DNA of 64,000 nt, taken from positions 2,914,001 through 2,978,000 of the forward strand of contig NZ_CP053439.1 in the NCBI RefSeq assembly GCF_000769405.2, read 5' to 3'. Below, one piece after another: positions 52,818-60,265 of the stretch. Position numbers and translations under genes: made by a program. The DNA is from Rhizobium brockwellii. GTDB taxonomy: Bacteria > Pseudomonadota > Alphaproteobacteria > Rhizobiales > Rhizobiaceae. Each line of letters begins with the position of its first letter. Position 1 is the first letter of the stretch. The notes under the pieces were generated by a model. That model made no database searches and was not told where the DNA came from. It saw only the letters and a program-made list of their open reading frames with translations.

Positions 52818-52916
52818 CATAGAGAGTTTCCCCCAAAAGTAACTATTGCGTTAACCGCGCGACTCGTGCGACAGAAAAGGCGTGGCCGAAATGATTCGGC
52901 CACGCCTTTGTGTGTT
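52818..52916 (+). ncRNA. Candidate small RNA or leader RNA
   Basis: The TTGACA/TATAAA promoter would start a transcript near 52818. A 14-bp perfect hairpin, AAGGCGTGGCCGAA/TTCGGCCACGCCTT (52877-52908), followed by TGTGTGTTTG could end it, giving a transcript of about 95 nt. The T run is poor, so it may instead be a leader controlling the 53036 and 53279 genes. Confidence 0.4.
52877..52912 (+). terminator. Strong hairpin downstream of the sigma70-like promoter
   Basis: Perfect 14-bp stem with an ATGA loop, followed by TGTGTGTTT. Terminator-like on the plus strand; A-rich AGAAAAGG on the left gives the minus strand a CCTTTTCT tail too. Confidence 0.7.
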
Positions 52917-53035
52917 TGCCGCGGACGCCCAGCTTGCCGTGAAGCAAACCGTGCGCCCGAAGCGGTAGTCTTAGCAACTCCGTATCTAGCGCCCTTGGGT
53001 CTTTCTTTCAAGCTGGGAGAAAAGGCCATTGAAAA

Positions 53036-53218
53036 ATGAGCAAGCAACCTCCTCTTCGTCCAGGCGTAGAAGCACCTCGCTCTGGACAGTATCAGATCAT
53101 CGGACCGCGTGGCGGTGCCGGACCGGAAAGGACAGTCGTTCGCGGCGAGCCTCTCCCGCCCACACCAAAGCCTGGCTCTGGCTATCGCTTGGTGGATCCT
53201 ACTAAGCACGGCAAGTGA
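53036..53218 (+). CDS. YjzC-like small protein
   Basis: A 60-residue protein: RSGQYQIIGPRGGAGPERTV, then VRGEPLPPTPKPGSGYRLVD and TKHGK. This SGxY-GPRGG-ERT-GEPLPPTPKPG pattern is that of the YjzC/YjzC-like small proteins of unknown function, widespread in bacteria and phages. A rho-independent terminator follows 13 bp after the stop. Confidence 0.75.
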   Translation: MSKQPPLRPGVEAPRSGQYQIIGPRGGAGPERTVVRGEPLPPTPKPGSGYRLVDPTKHGK

Positions 53219-53230
53219 TCGAGAGAGGCG

Positions 53231-53256
53231 ACGGCGGGATCGCTCCCGCCGTTTTT
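53231..53256 (+). terminator. Rho-independent terminator
   Basis: ACGGCGGGA (53231-53239) and TCCCGCCGT (53244-53252) with a TCGC loop and a T run. It lies between the YjzC-like gene and the SieB-like gene, so the latter depends on read-through or its own promoter. Confidence 0.92.
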
Positions 53257-53278
53257 CGTATCAGCGGCGGAGTGTCTG

Positions 53279-53857
53279 ATGGAAGCCTATCTTGGCAAGG
53301 CGTTAGAGTTCTTAAAAACAAGCGGATGGCAAACCGGGTCAATAGCCGCGGCCGATGCGCTGTTCATATACCTGAGTTCCACAGGCGTGCTACCAGAGCT
53401 AGGGTCATCGCTTCTGCTCGCCGCCTGGATTATCTTGTTTCTTTCAATTGCGCTGACGGTCGCAGCTATCGGTCAGAGCGTCCAAGTGAAAGGAAAGGCG
53501 TATTTCGCATCTCTGGCAGTGCGCCAGAACATCAGGAAGCTGGAGAAGGAGTTTCGTGATCAGGTGCCGTATCTCTCTGGTAAAGAACGGCAGATCTTCG
53601 GATATCTCCGGCACCATCGTATAAAGACTTTCACAGCGGATCATGACGGCGGCTATGCGGCGACACTACTCGCACGCGGATATATCAGATACGCGGGTGT
53701 CAGAGGACAGAGCTTCGACATCGACAAGTGTCCGATGCTGGTGCCGGACTATGTCTGGAAGGTTTTGGAGGAGGAACCATCGAATTTCCCCTATGCCCCG
53801 GACATGTCCCATGGCCACGAAGCGGATCCTTGGCGGATACATTGGATGGCACGCTAA
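53279..53857 (+). CDS. SieB-like superinfection exclusion membrane protein
   Basis: A 192-residue protein. Two N-terminal membrane helices (AAADALFIYLSSTGVLPEL; SLLLAAWIILFLSIALTVAA) precede a cytoplasmic domain with VPYLSGKERQIFGYLRHHRIKTFTADHDGGYAATLLARGYI and LVPDYVWKVLEEEP. The YLS-KE-IFGYL/KTFTA-GGYAATLL-RG/VPDYVW pattern matches the superinfection exclusion protein B family, which aborts infection by other phages. GGAGTGTCTG precedes the ATG. It likely protects the host of the element. Confidence 0.8.
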   Translation: MEAYLGKALEFLKTSGWQTGSIAAADALFIYLSSTGVLPELGSSLLLAAWIILFLSIALTVAAIGQSVQVKGKAYFASLAVRQNIRKLEKEFRDQVPYLSGKERQIFGYLRHHRIKTFTADHDGGYAATLLARGYIRYAGVRGQSFDIDKCPMLVPDYVWKVLEEEPSNFPYAPDMSHGHEADPWRIHWMAR

Positions 53858-53978
53858 CTGCAGCCTTCGCGGCCCCTCTGTAGATTATGGCGTTCTCGCT
53901 ACCCCCCATGCCGGCCTTCGTCGCAATTTCTATCTGCGATGTCGTTTAGTTGCATTTTAATCTGGTACATCAAAAAGT

Positions 53979-54117
53979 TTCCACACCACCACTTTGCTAA
54001 ATTTCTTCCACACCACCACCCCACCCCACCATAAAGGCGGGGGTGTGGGTGGTGTGGAATGGGGAATCTCCACACCTTCTACACCTCTTCCACACCTCAC
54101 AAATCTGAGGTGTGGAA
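53979..54117. repeat. Iteron-like TTCCACACC array, candidate replication origin
   Basis: The core TTCCACACC or its complement GGTGTGGAA occurs at 53979-53987, 54007-54015, 54051-54059 (inverted), 54088-54096 and 54109-54117 (inverted). Near copies lie at 54068-54076 and 54077-54085. The array ends inside the stop region of the helicase gene, where TCTTCCACACCTCA/TGAGGTGTGGAAGA (54086-54099, 54106-54119) forms a 14-bp hairpin. Position beside a replicative helicase suggests the element's origin. Confidence 0.7.
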
Positions 54118-56013
54118 GACTGGAACGAGGCATGGCCGCTCAATCCCTTTGTAATCTGGACGCTGTTCGATGGTGAAATGCCCCTGCTGTTTCCACGCGT
54201 CGAGCATTCGCCGGACTTCCTTCTTCTCGGCGGGAATGGCCATGTTCATCCGCAGAGCTTCAGCAACCTTGAAGCCGGCCCACTGCGACGACTGGATATT
54301 GTCTCGGCAATCACCGCCGTCTATTTTGCGCTTGATGGCTTCCAGTTCTTCAGCGGACACAAACGCGGTTGCTTCCGACTTGGCCGGCCAGCGCCAAGGC
54401 TCAACCACGCCGATCTCATCGCCCGTCTTCACCAGGCCTTTGCCGTTCCCAAGCGGCACGGATACGAACCTGCGCCACTGACTGCTCGATGATGCCGCGG
54501 TCATGTTGGTCTTGCCGAAGTCTACGCGGAAGAACCCGTGGTGATCGTCGAGGCCGGCTTTCTCGCCCTCCTCCTTCGTCATCCCATTGATGGTTCGCAC
54601 CGACCGCGCAGCGTCTTTCAGGGCGCCACCGCCACGAGCAGAGTCGGCCGTCACTTCGAAGTTGCCCTTGGTGACATGGTGGATGAGCTCGACGCTGCAG
54701 TTGCCCTCATCGGCTACTTGACGCCACGCCTTAGCAACACGCTGCATGAGGTTGTTGTCATTCTCAGGAACCTCATGGGTCGAGACGAATGGGTCGACGA
54801 GAACAATGTCGATCGCGTTTTCACGGATGGTGGCAAGCATATCATTTACCATCGGCTCGCAGACTTTGAAGTCGCGCCCTACCTGTCGCATGATTACAAA
54901 CTCCTGATCACGTCCGGAGTCGGTGAAAAGGCGATCGGCGATGCTTTCTTCGGTGACGTTGAAGTGCTTTGCAGCAGCGACAAAACGGCGGTCGATTTCA
55001 TCCTGTGGATCCTCAGCATTCACGTACCAAACACGGAGAGGAGCGCCTAGGCCCGCCTGTCCATCAAGCAGCGGGCGGCCCGTTACCATCGATAGAGCTT
55101 CCGATATGGCATGCGCCGACTTACCACCGCCGCCGGCGCCGACGGTGATCGAGAGATAACGACGGATGTAGTGTCTGGCATGAAGCCATTCGCGTTCCGG
55201 AATCGAGGCAGGGTCTTTCAGTCGAAACGGACTGGCGACGAGCCGCTTTGGTTTTACTGGCAGTTCAACGAACTTGCTGCCCAACCGACTCGTGAACAAG
55301 GCCCGACCATCTGCGAGAATCTGGATTTTGCCAGTGAGACCACCGACGACGACGCCGAACAATGTGCTGCCGCTTATGAAGGCATCCTTGGCGGCGAAGG
55401 CGGCCAGGTAAGGAACAAGCCGCTCGTCATGCTGCGGCGCGTTGTCGTTTGCCGCCACCGGTTCGCCCTTTGGCTCATCGCTAGCTGCAGGATCAACATC
55501 GCGCTCGGCGAGATTGGCGCGCGCCATCCGCTCAAGCCACTTCGGGCGATGGCCGGCCACGAATCCTTTGCGATACGCCAGGATCTCAATCTCGGCTTCA
55601 AGCGGCGGCAGGCCGCGCCATTTCTCCTGCAACGGCTTCATAGCGGTAATGGCATCCGTTACCAGATCCACGGCCGCTTCGCACGGCTCGCCGTCGATCT
55701 GCTGGACAATGGGAGTTCCGCCGCGCCAGAGCGTAACCACACTGGCATCAATTCCCTCGTCGAAAAATCGAAAAAACCCATCGGTGAGGACCGCAAGCCG
55801 ATCGATATTGTCAGGCGTAAGCAGATGTTCGCCTTCGTCATCCTTGCTTGCCCAGTGCGAGAGCTTGATCAGGTCTTCGCGCGTTATTCCGGTTAGGTCG
55901 CTGGCGTCGGGAACAAGAACAACGTCGCCGCTCAACTTATGGGCCAGTTCGTTGACCTGATAAAACGCGGCGCGATGCGGTCGCGGGTCTGGCTTAGGCT
56001 GCGGTGCGGTCAT
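54097..56013 (-). CDS. RepA-like AAA (AAA_25) replicative helicase
   Basis: A 638-residue protein. The N-terminal 250 residues (APFYQVNELAHKLSGDVVLV region; AAIDASVVTLWRGGTP-like segment) are of unknown fold. The RecA-like ATPase starts near residue 290 with Walker A ITVGAGGGGKSAHAISEALS, then VWYVNAEDPQDEIDRR, Walker B IDIVLVDPFVSTHEVPENDN and VELIHHVTKG. The C-terminus (RRMLDAWKQQGHFTIEQRP) resembles a winged helix. The class includes RepA hexameric helicases of plasmids and phage elements. An iteron-like array overlaps its 3' end. Confidence 0.86.
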   Translation of the reverse strand: MTAPQPKPDPRPHRAAFYQVNELAHKLSGDVVLVPDASDLTGITREDLIKLSHWASKDDEGEHLLTPDNIDRLAVLTDGFFRFFDEGIDASVVTLWRGGTPIVQQIDGEPCEAAVDLVTDAITAMKPLQEKWRGLPPLEAEIEILAYRKGFVAGHRPKWLERMARANLAERDVDPAASDEPKGEPVAANDNAPQHDERLVPYLAAFAAKDAFISGSTLFGVVVGGLTGKIQILADGRALFTSRLGSKFVELPVKPKRLVASPFRLKDPASIPEREWLHARHYIRRYLSITVGAGGGGKSAHAISEALSMVTGRPLLDGQAGLGAPLRVWYVNAEDPQDEIDRRFVAAAKHFNVTEESIADRLFTDSGRDQEFVIMRQVGRDFKVCEPMVNDMLATIRENAIDIVLVDPFVSTHEVPENDNNLMQRVAKAWRQVADEGNCSVELIHHVTKGNFEVTADSARGGGALKDAARSVRTINGMTKEEGEKAGLDDHHGFFRVDFGKTNMTAASSSSQWRRFVSVPLGNGKGLVKTGDEIGVVEPWRWPAKSEATAFVSAEELEAIKRKIDGGDCRDNIQSSQWAGFKVAEALRMNMAIPAEKKEVRRMLDAWKQQGHFTIEQRPDYKGIERPCLVPVFHTSDL

Positions 56014-56257
56014 CGGCGGTCATTGCCTCGTATTGGTCAGTTGCAAGTCGGGTGATTTTGGCGGCGAGGCTGCTGGCAAATGTCGCCACCCGCCGAGGCC
56101 CGGATTGCGGTGCAAAAGTCAGCAAGCGACCATCGCGCATTCGAAGCAGCCGCAAGCCGTACAAGCGGCATTCATCGGTGAGCGCGAGATCGAAAACGGC
56201 GATGGCTCTATGACCACCACTCGGCTCATCGATCGGTCTGAATTCAAGGATTTCCAT
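55994..56257 (-). CDS. Hypothetical protein upstream of the helicase
   Basis: An 87-residue protein, MEILEFRPIDEPSGGHRAIA and onward, with a beta-rich SpoVG-like look (AVFDLALTDECRLYGLRLLRM, then GRLLTFAPQSG) and a helical tail. It overlaps the helicase start by 20 bp, so the two are co-translated. Small proteins of this type precede helicase genes in other rhizobial elements; function unknown. Confidence 0.68.
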   Translation of the reverse strand: MEILEFRPIDEPSGGHRAIAVFDLALTDECRLYGLRLLRMRDGRLLTFAPQSGPRRVATFASSLAAKITRLATDQYEAMTADDRTAA

Positions 56258-56440
56258 GTCTCTCCTTCACGCGCACAACGGCGCGCCCGCCAGCGTGCCC
56301 GGCAGGTGGTTAAGTCTGTGATTGGATGTTCTGCCCTGCCCTTTCGGTGGGACCATGGCGCAGAAAAACATAAGAAGCGGGCGGAGAAATTTCTGGTCCT
56401 ACTTTCCGCTAACTCATTGATCTTCTGGATTAGTGGTTAG

Positions 56441-56458
56441 CCCTCCGGGCCCACCATT
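56441..56458 (+). other. attR: Right attachment site (core repeat)
   Basis: CCCTCCGGGCCCACCATT, identical to the tRNA 3' end at 38549-38566. To its left is GATTAGTGGTTAG, to its right TTTGCCTCCGC; neither matches the tRNA side, so this is the scar of site-specific integration and not a second tRNA. Confidence 0.93.
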
Positions 56459-56812
56459 TTTGCCTCCGCACGGCCGACATCGCACCCCCTTCTTGGGTAA
56501 ATCCGCCCGGACTCGACGAAAGCATTTAGTTATCAATCCCTTCGCTCGACGAGCGAAGGACGCCGGGCGGTGATTTTGCAGCGGTCGCATCGAACGGCAC
56601 ATCAAAATCGAGCTAAACTGAAGCTGGTAGTCTCTGCGCTCTGTCCGACGAAGGAGACGATCGTCGCCTCTTCAGGATGTCGCCTTGGTAGATGAAACCA
56701 GGACCTGGTCGCTGGGAATCCTTGTATATCCCCTAGCTGCTGATCTGCCCTTCCCCTTCAACGCCTTCGCTCCGGGGGTGCCGCTGCGACCTGAAACGCA
56801 TCGATCTTCTCT
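56459..56812. other. Intergenic region right of the element
   Basis: 354 bp. It holds a CCTTCGCTC/GAGCGAAGG hairpin (56539-56559) with a 3-nt loop and no supported gene. Open frames here have no ribosome site and are the complement of the histidine-kinase coding strand beyond 56813. Confidence 0.4.
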
Positions 56813-58189
56813 TCAATTATCCGGAATTCGGGAGGCGATGACGTCAGGGAAGACGACTTCCGCACGGAAGCCACCTTCGACGCGGTTCTCCAACGTGAGC
56901 GTCAAATCGTACACTGCTGCAATCTCCGACACGATGGCAAGACCCAGACCAAAGCCTGGTTTCAGACGGTCGAGACGGACACCCCGGCGCGGAAGATCGG
57001 GCAATCTCTCTGGCGACACGCCTGGGCCGTCGTCCTCGATCATGAGACGGGAATGCCCACTATGTCGAACCGCGCTGACATGGATCCTGTTCTTGGCCCA
57101 CTTGCAGGCGTTCTCGAGCAGGTTTCCCGCAAGCTCGCGGAAGTCGTGCGGATCGACGGGAACGCTCAAGTCCTCGGCCACGTCTATTTCCCATGCGAGG
57201 CGTTCGCCTGCCTCAGTGTGTCGGAGCATTCGAACGGTCTCGCTGATGATCTTCTCGACGTCGGCATCACCACTTCGCTGATCGGGGCTCGGGGTGATAC
57301 GGGCTCGGGCGAGCTCGTGCTCGACGTGCGAAAGCATGGTCTCGGCAAGATGGTCGAGTTCATCGGCGATCTCGACCTCGCCCTTCTCCCGGAGTGAGTA
57401 CGCGTTGTTTGTGAGAACGGTCAAAGGCGTCTTCAGCCCGTGGGCGAGATCACTGGCCCTACTCCTGGCCTTCTCCATCGCCGCGGCCTGGCTTTGCAGC
57501 AGCTTGTTCAGTTGGTTGACGATGGGTTGGACCTCGCGCGGGTAGGCCCCCGCCAGCCGGCTGGCCCTCCGGTCGCGGACAGCTTCAAGATCACGACCGA
57601 TGCGGTCGAGAGGTCTCAATCCGATCCAAAGCTGCCCGATCGACATCAACACGAGGAGCGCCGCAAGAACGGCGACATAGGGCAGAATGTCGAGAGCAAA
57701 TCCAAGGCGAGCACTGTCGACCTCGTCGGCATTCACCGCCACTGCGATGCGTATGGGCCTCCTGCCCTCAGGTGCGGCCAACGACAGCACGCGTTCCTGA
57801 ACAAGGACATCTTTCCCCTCCGGCCCGGAGAGACGATATTGGTGCATGATACCGACAGGATGTGACTCCTCCGGCAGAGGCAGGACATAGTCGAAGAGCG
57901 AGGAAGATCGGACCTCCGCCTTCCCCACAGGATCGTCGATCTGCCAGTAGAGCCCCCCATAGGGTATCAGGAAACGATTGTCCGGAGGGTTCTCGGGCAC
58001 CTGCAGCCTGCCTCCGGGCAAGAAGCGGATCACAGCCGCCAGACGGTTTATGTGTCCGGTCAGCTCGCTCTGCACGCGCTTGCTGTAGCTGTCCGCAAAG
58101 ATCTGGACGAGAGCGACGGATGCTGCGGCAAGGCAGATCGACACTGCTATCAACGACGTGATGATGAAGCGGCTGTGAAGCGACCTCAT
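56813..58189 (-). CDS. Two-component sensor histidine kinase
   Basis: A 458-residue kinase. The first membrane helix is FIITSLIAVSICLAAASVAL, a periplasmic sensor spans residues 35-160 and the second helix is ILPYVAVLAALLVLMSIGQL. A HAMP-like linker leads to the H-box SDLAHGLKTPLTVLTNNAY (phospho-His), N-box ELAGNLLENACKWAKN, and G-boxes MIEDDGPGVSPE and GFGLGLAIVSEIA. It overlaps the response regulator by 4 bp. It is PhoQ/FeuQ-like in layout, a class that senses divalent cations, cationic peptides or osmolarity; the signal here is unknown. Confidence 0.93.
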   Translation of the reverse strand: MRSLHSRFIITSLIAVSICLAAASVALVQIFADSYSKRVQSELTGHINRLAAVIRFLPGGRLQVPENPPDNRFLIPYGGLYWQIDDPVGKAEVRSSSLFDYVLPLPEESHPVGIMHQYRLSGPEGKDVLVQERVLSLAAPEGRRPIRIAVAVNADEVDSARLGFALDILPYVAVLAALLVLMSIGQLWIGLRPLDRIGRDLEAVRDRRASRLAGAYPREVQPIVNQLNKLLQSQAAAMEKARSRASDLAHGLKTPLTVLTNNAYSLREKGEVEIADELDHLAETMLSHVEHELARARITPSPDQRSGDADVEKIISETVRMLRHTEAGERLAWEIDVAEDLSVPVDPHDFRELAGNLLENACKWAKNRIHVSAVRHSGHSRLMIEDDGPGVSPERLPDLPRRGVRLDRLKPGFGLGLAIVSEIAAVYDLTLTLENRVEGGFRAEVVFPDVIASRIPDN

Positions 58190-58857
58190 GTCTCCTCGCC
58201 CGAGGCTATCTGGTATCCGAAGCCTCGGCGCGTGATGATCGCGTCCCTTCCAAGCTTCTTTCTCAGCCGTCCGATCAGGACTTCCACCGAATTGCTCTCC
58301 CGCTCAAAGTCCTGGGTGTAAAGCTGCTCGGTAAGCTCGAGCTGAGAGATCGCGCGACCGCGGTTCTGCATCAGCACCGACAGGCATTTGTACTCCATAG
58401 GCGTGACATCGACAGGCATCCCGTCCACCATGACCGCGCGTCGACGGGGGTCGATAGAAACGGGACCTGACGATAGGACCGCACTGGCGTGCCCGGAATA
58501 CCTGCGCAGGACTGCGTGCAGCCTGGCGAGAAGCTCGGCCATGCGGAATGGCTTGCCAAGGTAGTCGTCGGCGCCAGCATTGATGCCCTCGACGCGCTCC
58601 TCCCAGTTGCCGCGCGCCGTCAAGATGATGACCGGCATGTCACGACCGTTCGACCGCCACTTCTTGAGGATCGTGAGGCCGTCGATCTTCGGCAGACCCA
58701 GATCAAGGACGACGGCGGCGAAGTCGTCATGCTCGCCGGCGAACAGGGTGGCTTCCCCATCGGATTCGTGGACGACGTTGAAACCGGCCTTGGTGAGCTG
58801 GGCGGTCACGTCACGGGCTATGAGCGGGTCGTCTTCGGCGAGCAACAGGCGCATCAT
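58186..58857 (-). CDS. OmpR/PhoP-family response regulator
   Basis: A 223-residue regulator. The receiver has LLLAEDDPLIARDV, phospho-Asp in AVVLDLGLPKIDG, Thr in VIILTARG and Lys in YLGKPFRMAELLARL. The C-terminal winged helix is VTPMEYKCLSVLMQNRGRAI, then SNSVEVLIGRLRKKLG and RRGFGYQI. It overlaps both the kinase (downstream) and the PepSY gene (upstream) by 4 bp, so all three are one coupled unit. Likely targets are the 11-bp-period direct repeats at 59226-59267. Confidence 0.94.
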   Translation of the reverse strand: MMRLLLAEDDPLIARDVTAQLTKAGFNVVHESDGEATLFAGEHDDFAAVVLDLGLPKIDGLTILKKWRSNGRDMPVIILTARGNWEERVEGINAGADDYLGKPFRMAELLARLHAVLRRYSGHASAVLSSGPVSIDPRRRAVMVDGMPVDVTPMEYKCLSVLMQNRGRAISQLELTEQLYTQDFERESNSVEVLIGRLRKKLGRDAIITRRGFGYQIASGEET

Positions 58858-59201
58858 TCGTTCTCGATTTCGACGATCCTGCCTGACGCGGCGTCCACTT
58901 CCACCTCGGTGACCTGACCGCTGCCCCTCAGAATCCGGAACTCATAGATTATGCGATCGTCATGCCGATCGACACTGACATCGATCAATTCGCCGGGCAG
59001 CTTGGCGAGGACTTTCGCCTTCAGTACGGCCAGAGGCAGAATCTTCCCTTCGTGGACCCGCTTAGGCAGGTCGTCGTGCGACGGCAGGTCATCCGCTTCG
59101 CGGGAACGAGCAGGCAAATCGTCGGCATGTGCGCTCCATACCGGAAGCGACGGCCACAGAAGGACAAAGCAGACGAAAGCGAGCGTGCGGGGCGGGTACA
59201 T
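58854..59201 (-). CDS. PepSY domain protein, periplasmic
   Basis: A 115-residue protein starting MYPPRTLAFVCFVLLWPSL, with a signal peptide (cleavage near HADD). One PepSY domain follows: GKILPLAVLKAKVLAKLPGELIDVSVDRHDDRIIYEFRIL and VTEVEVDAASGRIVEIENE. Such proteins often accompany two-component systems and may modulate the sensor in the periplasm. It is the first gene of the unit with the regulator and kinase. Confidence 0.88.
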   Translation of the reverse strand: MYPPRTLAFVCFVLLWPSLPVWSAHADDLPARSREADDLPSHDDLPKRVHEGKILPLAVLKAKVLAKLPGELIDVSVDRHDDRIIYEFRILRGSGQVTEVEVDAASGRIVEIENE

Positions 59202-59225
59202 CGTCGGAGAATATCCTATCGAAGG

Positions 59226-59267
59226 TGACAATAACCTGACAATCGCGATCAGGTCGCCGTCAGGTCG
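59226..59267. promoter_or_regulatory. PhoB-type direct repeats between divergent PepSY genes
   Basis: TGACAAT-N4-TGACAAT (59226-59243) and CAGGTCG-N4-CAGGTCG (59250-59267): two tandem pairs of 7-mers each repeating every 11 bp. This is the site geometry of OmpR/PhoB-class response regulators. They lie in the 129-bp gap between the two divergent transcription units, ideal for regulation by the adjacent response regulator. Confidence 0.7.
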
Positions 59268-59330
59268 CGCCCCATAGGTTCGAAGCCGACCAGATGAGCA
59301 AAACCGCTCCTGGGATGATGGAGAAAACCA

Positions 59331-59606
59331 ATGAAGAAGATCATGTTCGCAACCCTCCTGCTCGCCACCGCGTCGATCGGCGTTGCCCGCGCCGAAGAAG
59401 GTCAGAATTGCACGCAGGCTCCCAAGGACAGGTGGCTGAGCGAGGACGGCATCAAGGAAAAGGCCAAAGCCGAGGGCCTCGACGTGCGCCGGGTCAAAAT
59501 GGAGGGCAGTTGCTACGAGGTCTACGCCGTCGATGCGAAGGGCAAAAAGGTCGAAACCCTGTTCAACCCGGAGACCGGCGCAGTGGTCGGCAACGAAAGC
59601 GAATGA
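59331..59606 (+). CDS. PepSY domain protein, secreted
   Basis: A 91-residue protein starting MKKIMFATLLLATASIGVAR, with a cleavable signal peptide. The mature domain (WLSEDGIKEKAKAEGLDVRR, SCYEVYAVDAKGKKVETLFN, PETGAVVGNESE) is a PepSY fold with two cysteines. GATGGAGAAAACCA precedes the start. Its stop overlaps the cytochrome gene by ATGA. The PepSY plus b561 pair is common in rhizobia and suggests redox-linked envelope function. Confidence 0.9.
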   Translation: MKKIMFATLLLATASIGVARAEEGQNCTQAPKDRWLSEDGIKEKAKAEGLDVRRVKMEGSCYEVYAVDAKGKKVETLFNPETGAVVGNESE

Positions 59607-60166
59607 CCATGGGCAGGATGGACATGGATGCGGCGGGCGCTTGCTCGCCGCCAAAGATCAGGGTCTGGGACCCGGTGGTGCGGATGTTCCACTGGGGTCT
59701 GGTGGGTCTGTTCGCCTTTTCCTATCTGACCGGTGACGAGTGGAAGCAGGCGCATATTCTGTCGGGCTACGCCATCGTCGGCCTCCTGCTCGTGCGAATC
59801 ATCTGGGGCTTCGTCGGCAGTCACCACGCGCGCTTTTCCAATTTCATGTACGATCCGGTCACGACCCTCGGCTTCGTGCGTGACAGCCTGGCCATGCGCG
59901 CCAAGCGCTACATCGGCCACAATCCGGCCGGAGGCGTGATGGTGTTCGCGCTGCTCGTCGCGATCTCGGGCATTGCCGCTACCGGGTACATGATGACGAC
60001 GGACACCTACTGGGGAGTGGAATGGGTGGAAAGGGCGCATGAACTGCTGGTCGATGTGACGCTTGGCCTCGTCGGTCTTCACATCGCAGGCGTCCTCCTG
60101 GCAAGCATCGAGCACAAGGAAAACCTTGTCCGAGCGATGATAACCGGCAGGAAGCGAGCCGATTGA
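59603..60166 (+). CDS. Cytochrome b561-type membrane protein
   Basis: A 187-residue cytochrome b/b6 domain protein. It has four membrane helices with haem-ligand histidines: VRMFHWGLVGLFAFSYLTGD, ILSGYAIVGLLLVRIIWGFVG, GGVMVFALLVAISGIAATGYM and AHELLVDVTLGLVGLHIAGVLLAS. This is the nickel-dependent hydrogenase b-type / b561 family, which moves electrons across the inner membrane. The start follows from ATGA overlap with the PepSY gene; ATG 59618 is possible. Electron partner unknown. Confidence 0.9.
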   Translation: MTMGRMDMDAAGACSPPKIRVWDPVVRMFHWGLVGLFAFSYLTGDEWKQAHILSGYAIVGLLLVRIIWGFVGSHHARFSNFMYDPVTTLGFVRDSLAMRAKRYIGHNPAGGVMVFALLVAISGIAATGYMMTTDTYWGVEWVERAHELLVDVTLGLVGLHIAGVLLASIEHKENLVRAMITGRKRAD

Positions 60167-60265
60167 CCTGGATCGGCGTCGCGGCCGAGTAGGACCTGAA
60201 ACCATGGAAGGCACCTGGGTTAAGGACTTGTTGCTCGCTTGACCGAGCTGATCTCGTCCTGGCGT

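Larger units (their letters stand above)
52648..53035 (+). promoter_or_regulatory. Intergenic region with strong sigma70-like promoter
   Basis: 388 bp without a protein gene. TTGACA (52784-52789) and TATAAA (52806-52811) with a 16-bp spacer make a near-consensus housekeeping promoter pointing right, about 225 bp before the next gene and 65 bp before a perfect hairpin. Confidence 0.65.
38549..56458. mobile_element. Integrated phage-satellite-like element in the tRNA(CAU) gene, about 17.9 kb
   Basis: CCCTCCGGGCCCACCATT occurs at 38549-38566, at the tRNA 3' end, and again at 56441-56458; the outer flanks differ. Between the copies lie an integrase next to the tRNA, an excisionase-like gene, HNH nuclease, XRE regulator, lipoprotein, tail esterase/fibre cassette, small terminase, prohead protease, SieB-like exclusion protein and a helicase with iteron-like repeats. 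No large terminase, portal or recognisable major capsid gene was found. The excised circle would be 17,892 bp. It could be a phage satellite (PICI-like) or a decayed prophage. Confidence 0.92.

Noticed and set aside
53979..54119. CRISPR-like array
   Set aside because: The units are only about 9 bp, occur in both orientations, and have irregular spacing without spacers of uniform length; no cas genes are present.
56414..56605. 63-codon minus-strand frame across the right att site as an independent gene
   Set aside because: Its end is simply the alternative C-terminal tail that the integrase would acquire in the circular form; the upstream part lacks a ribosome site and lies outside the element.
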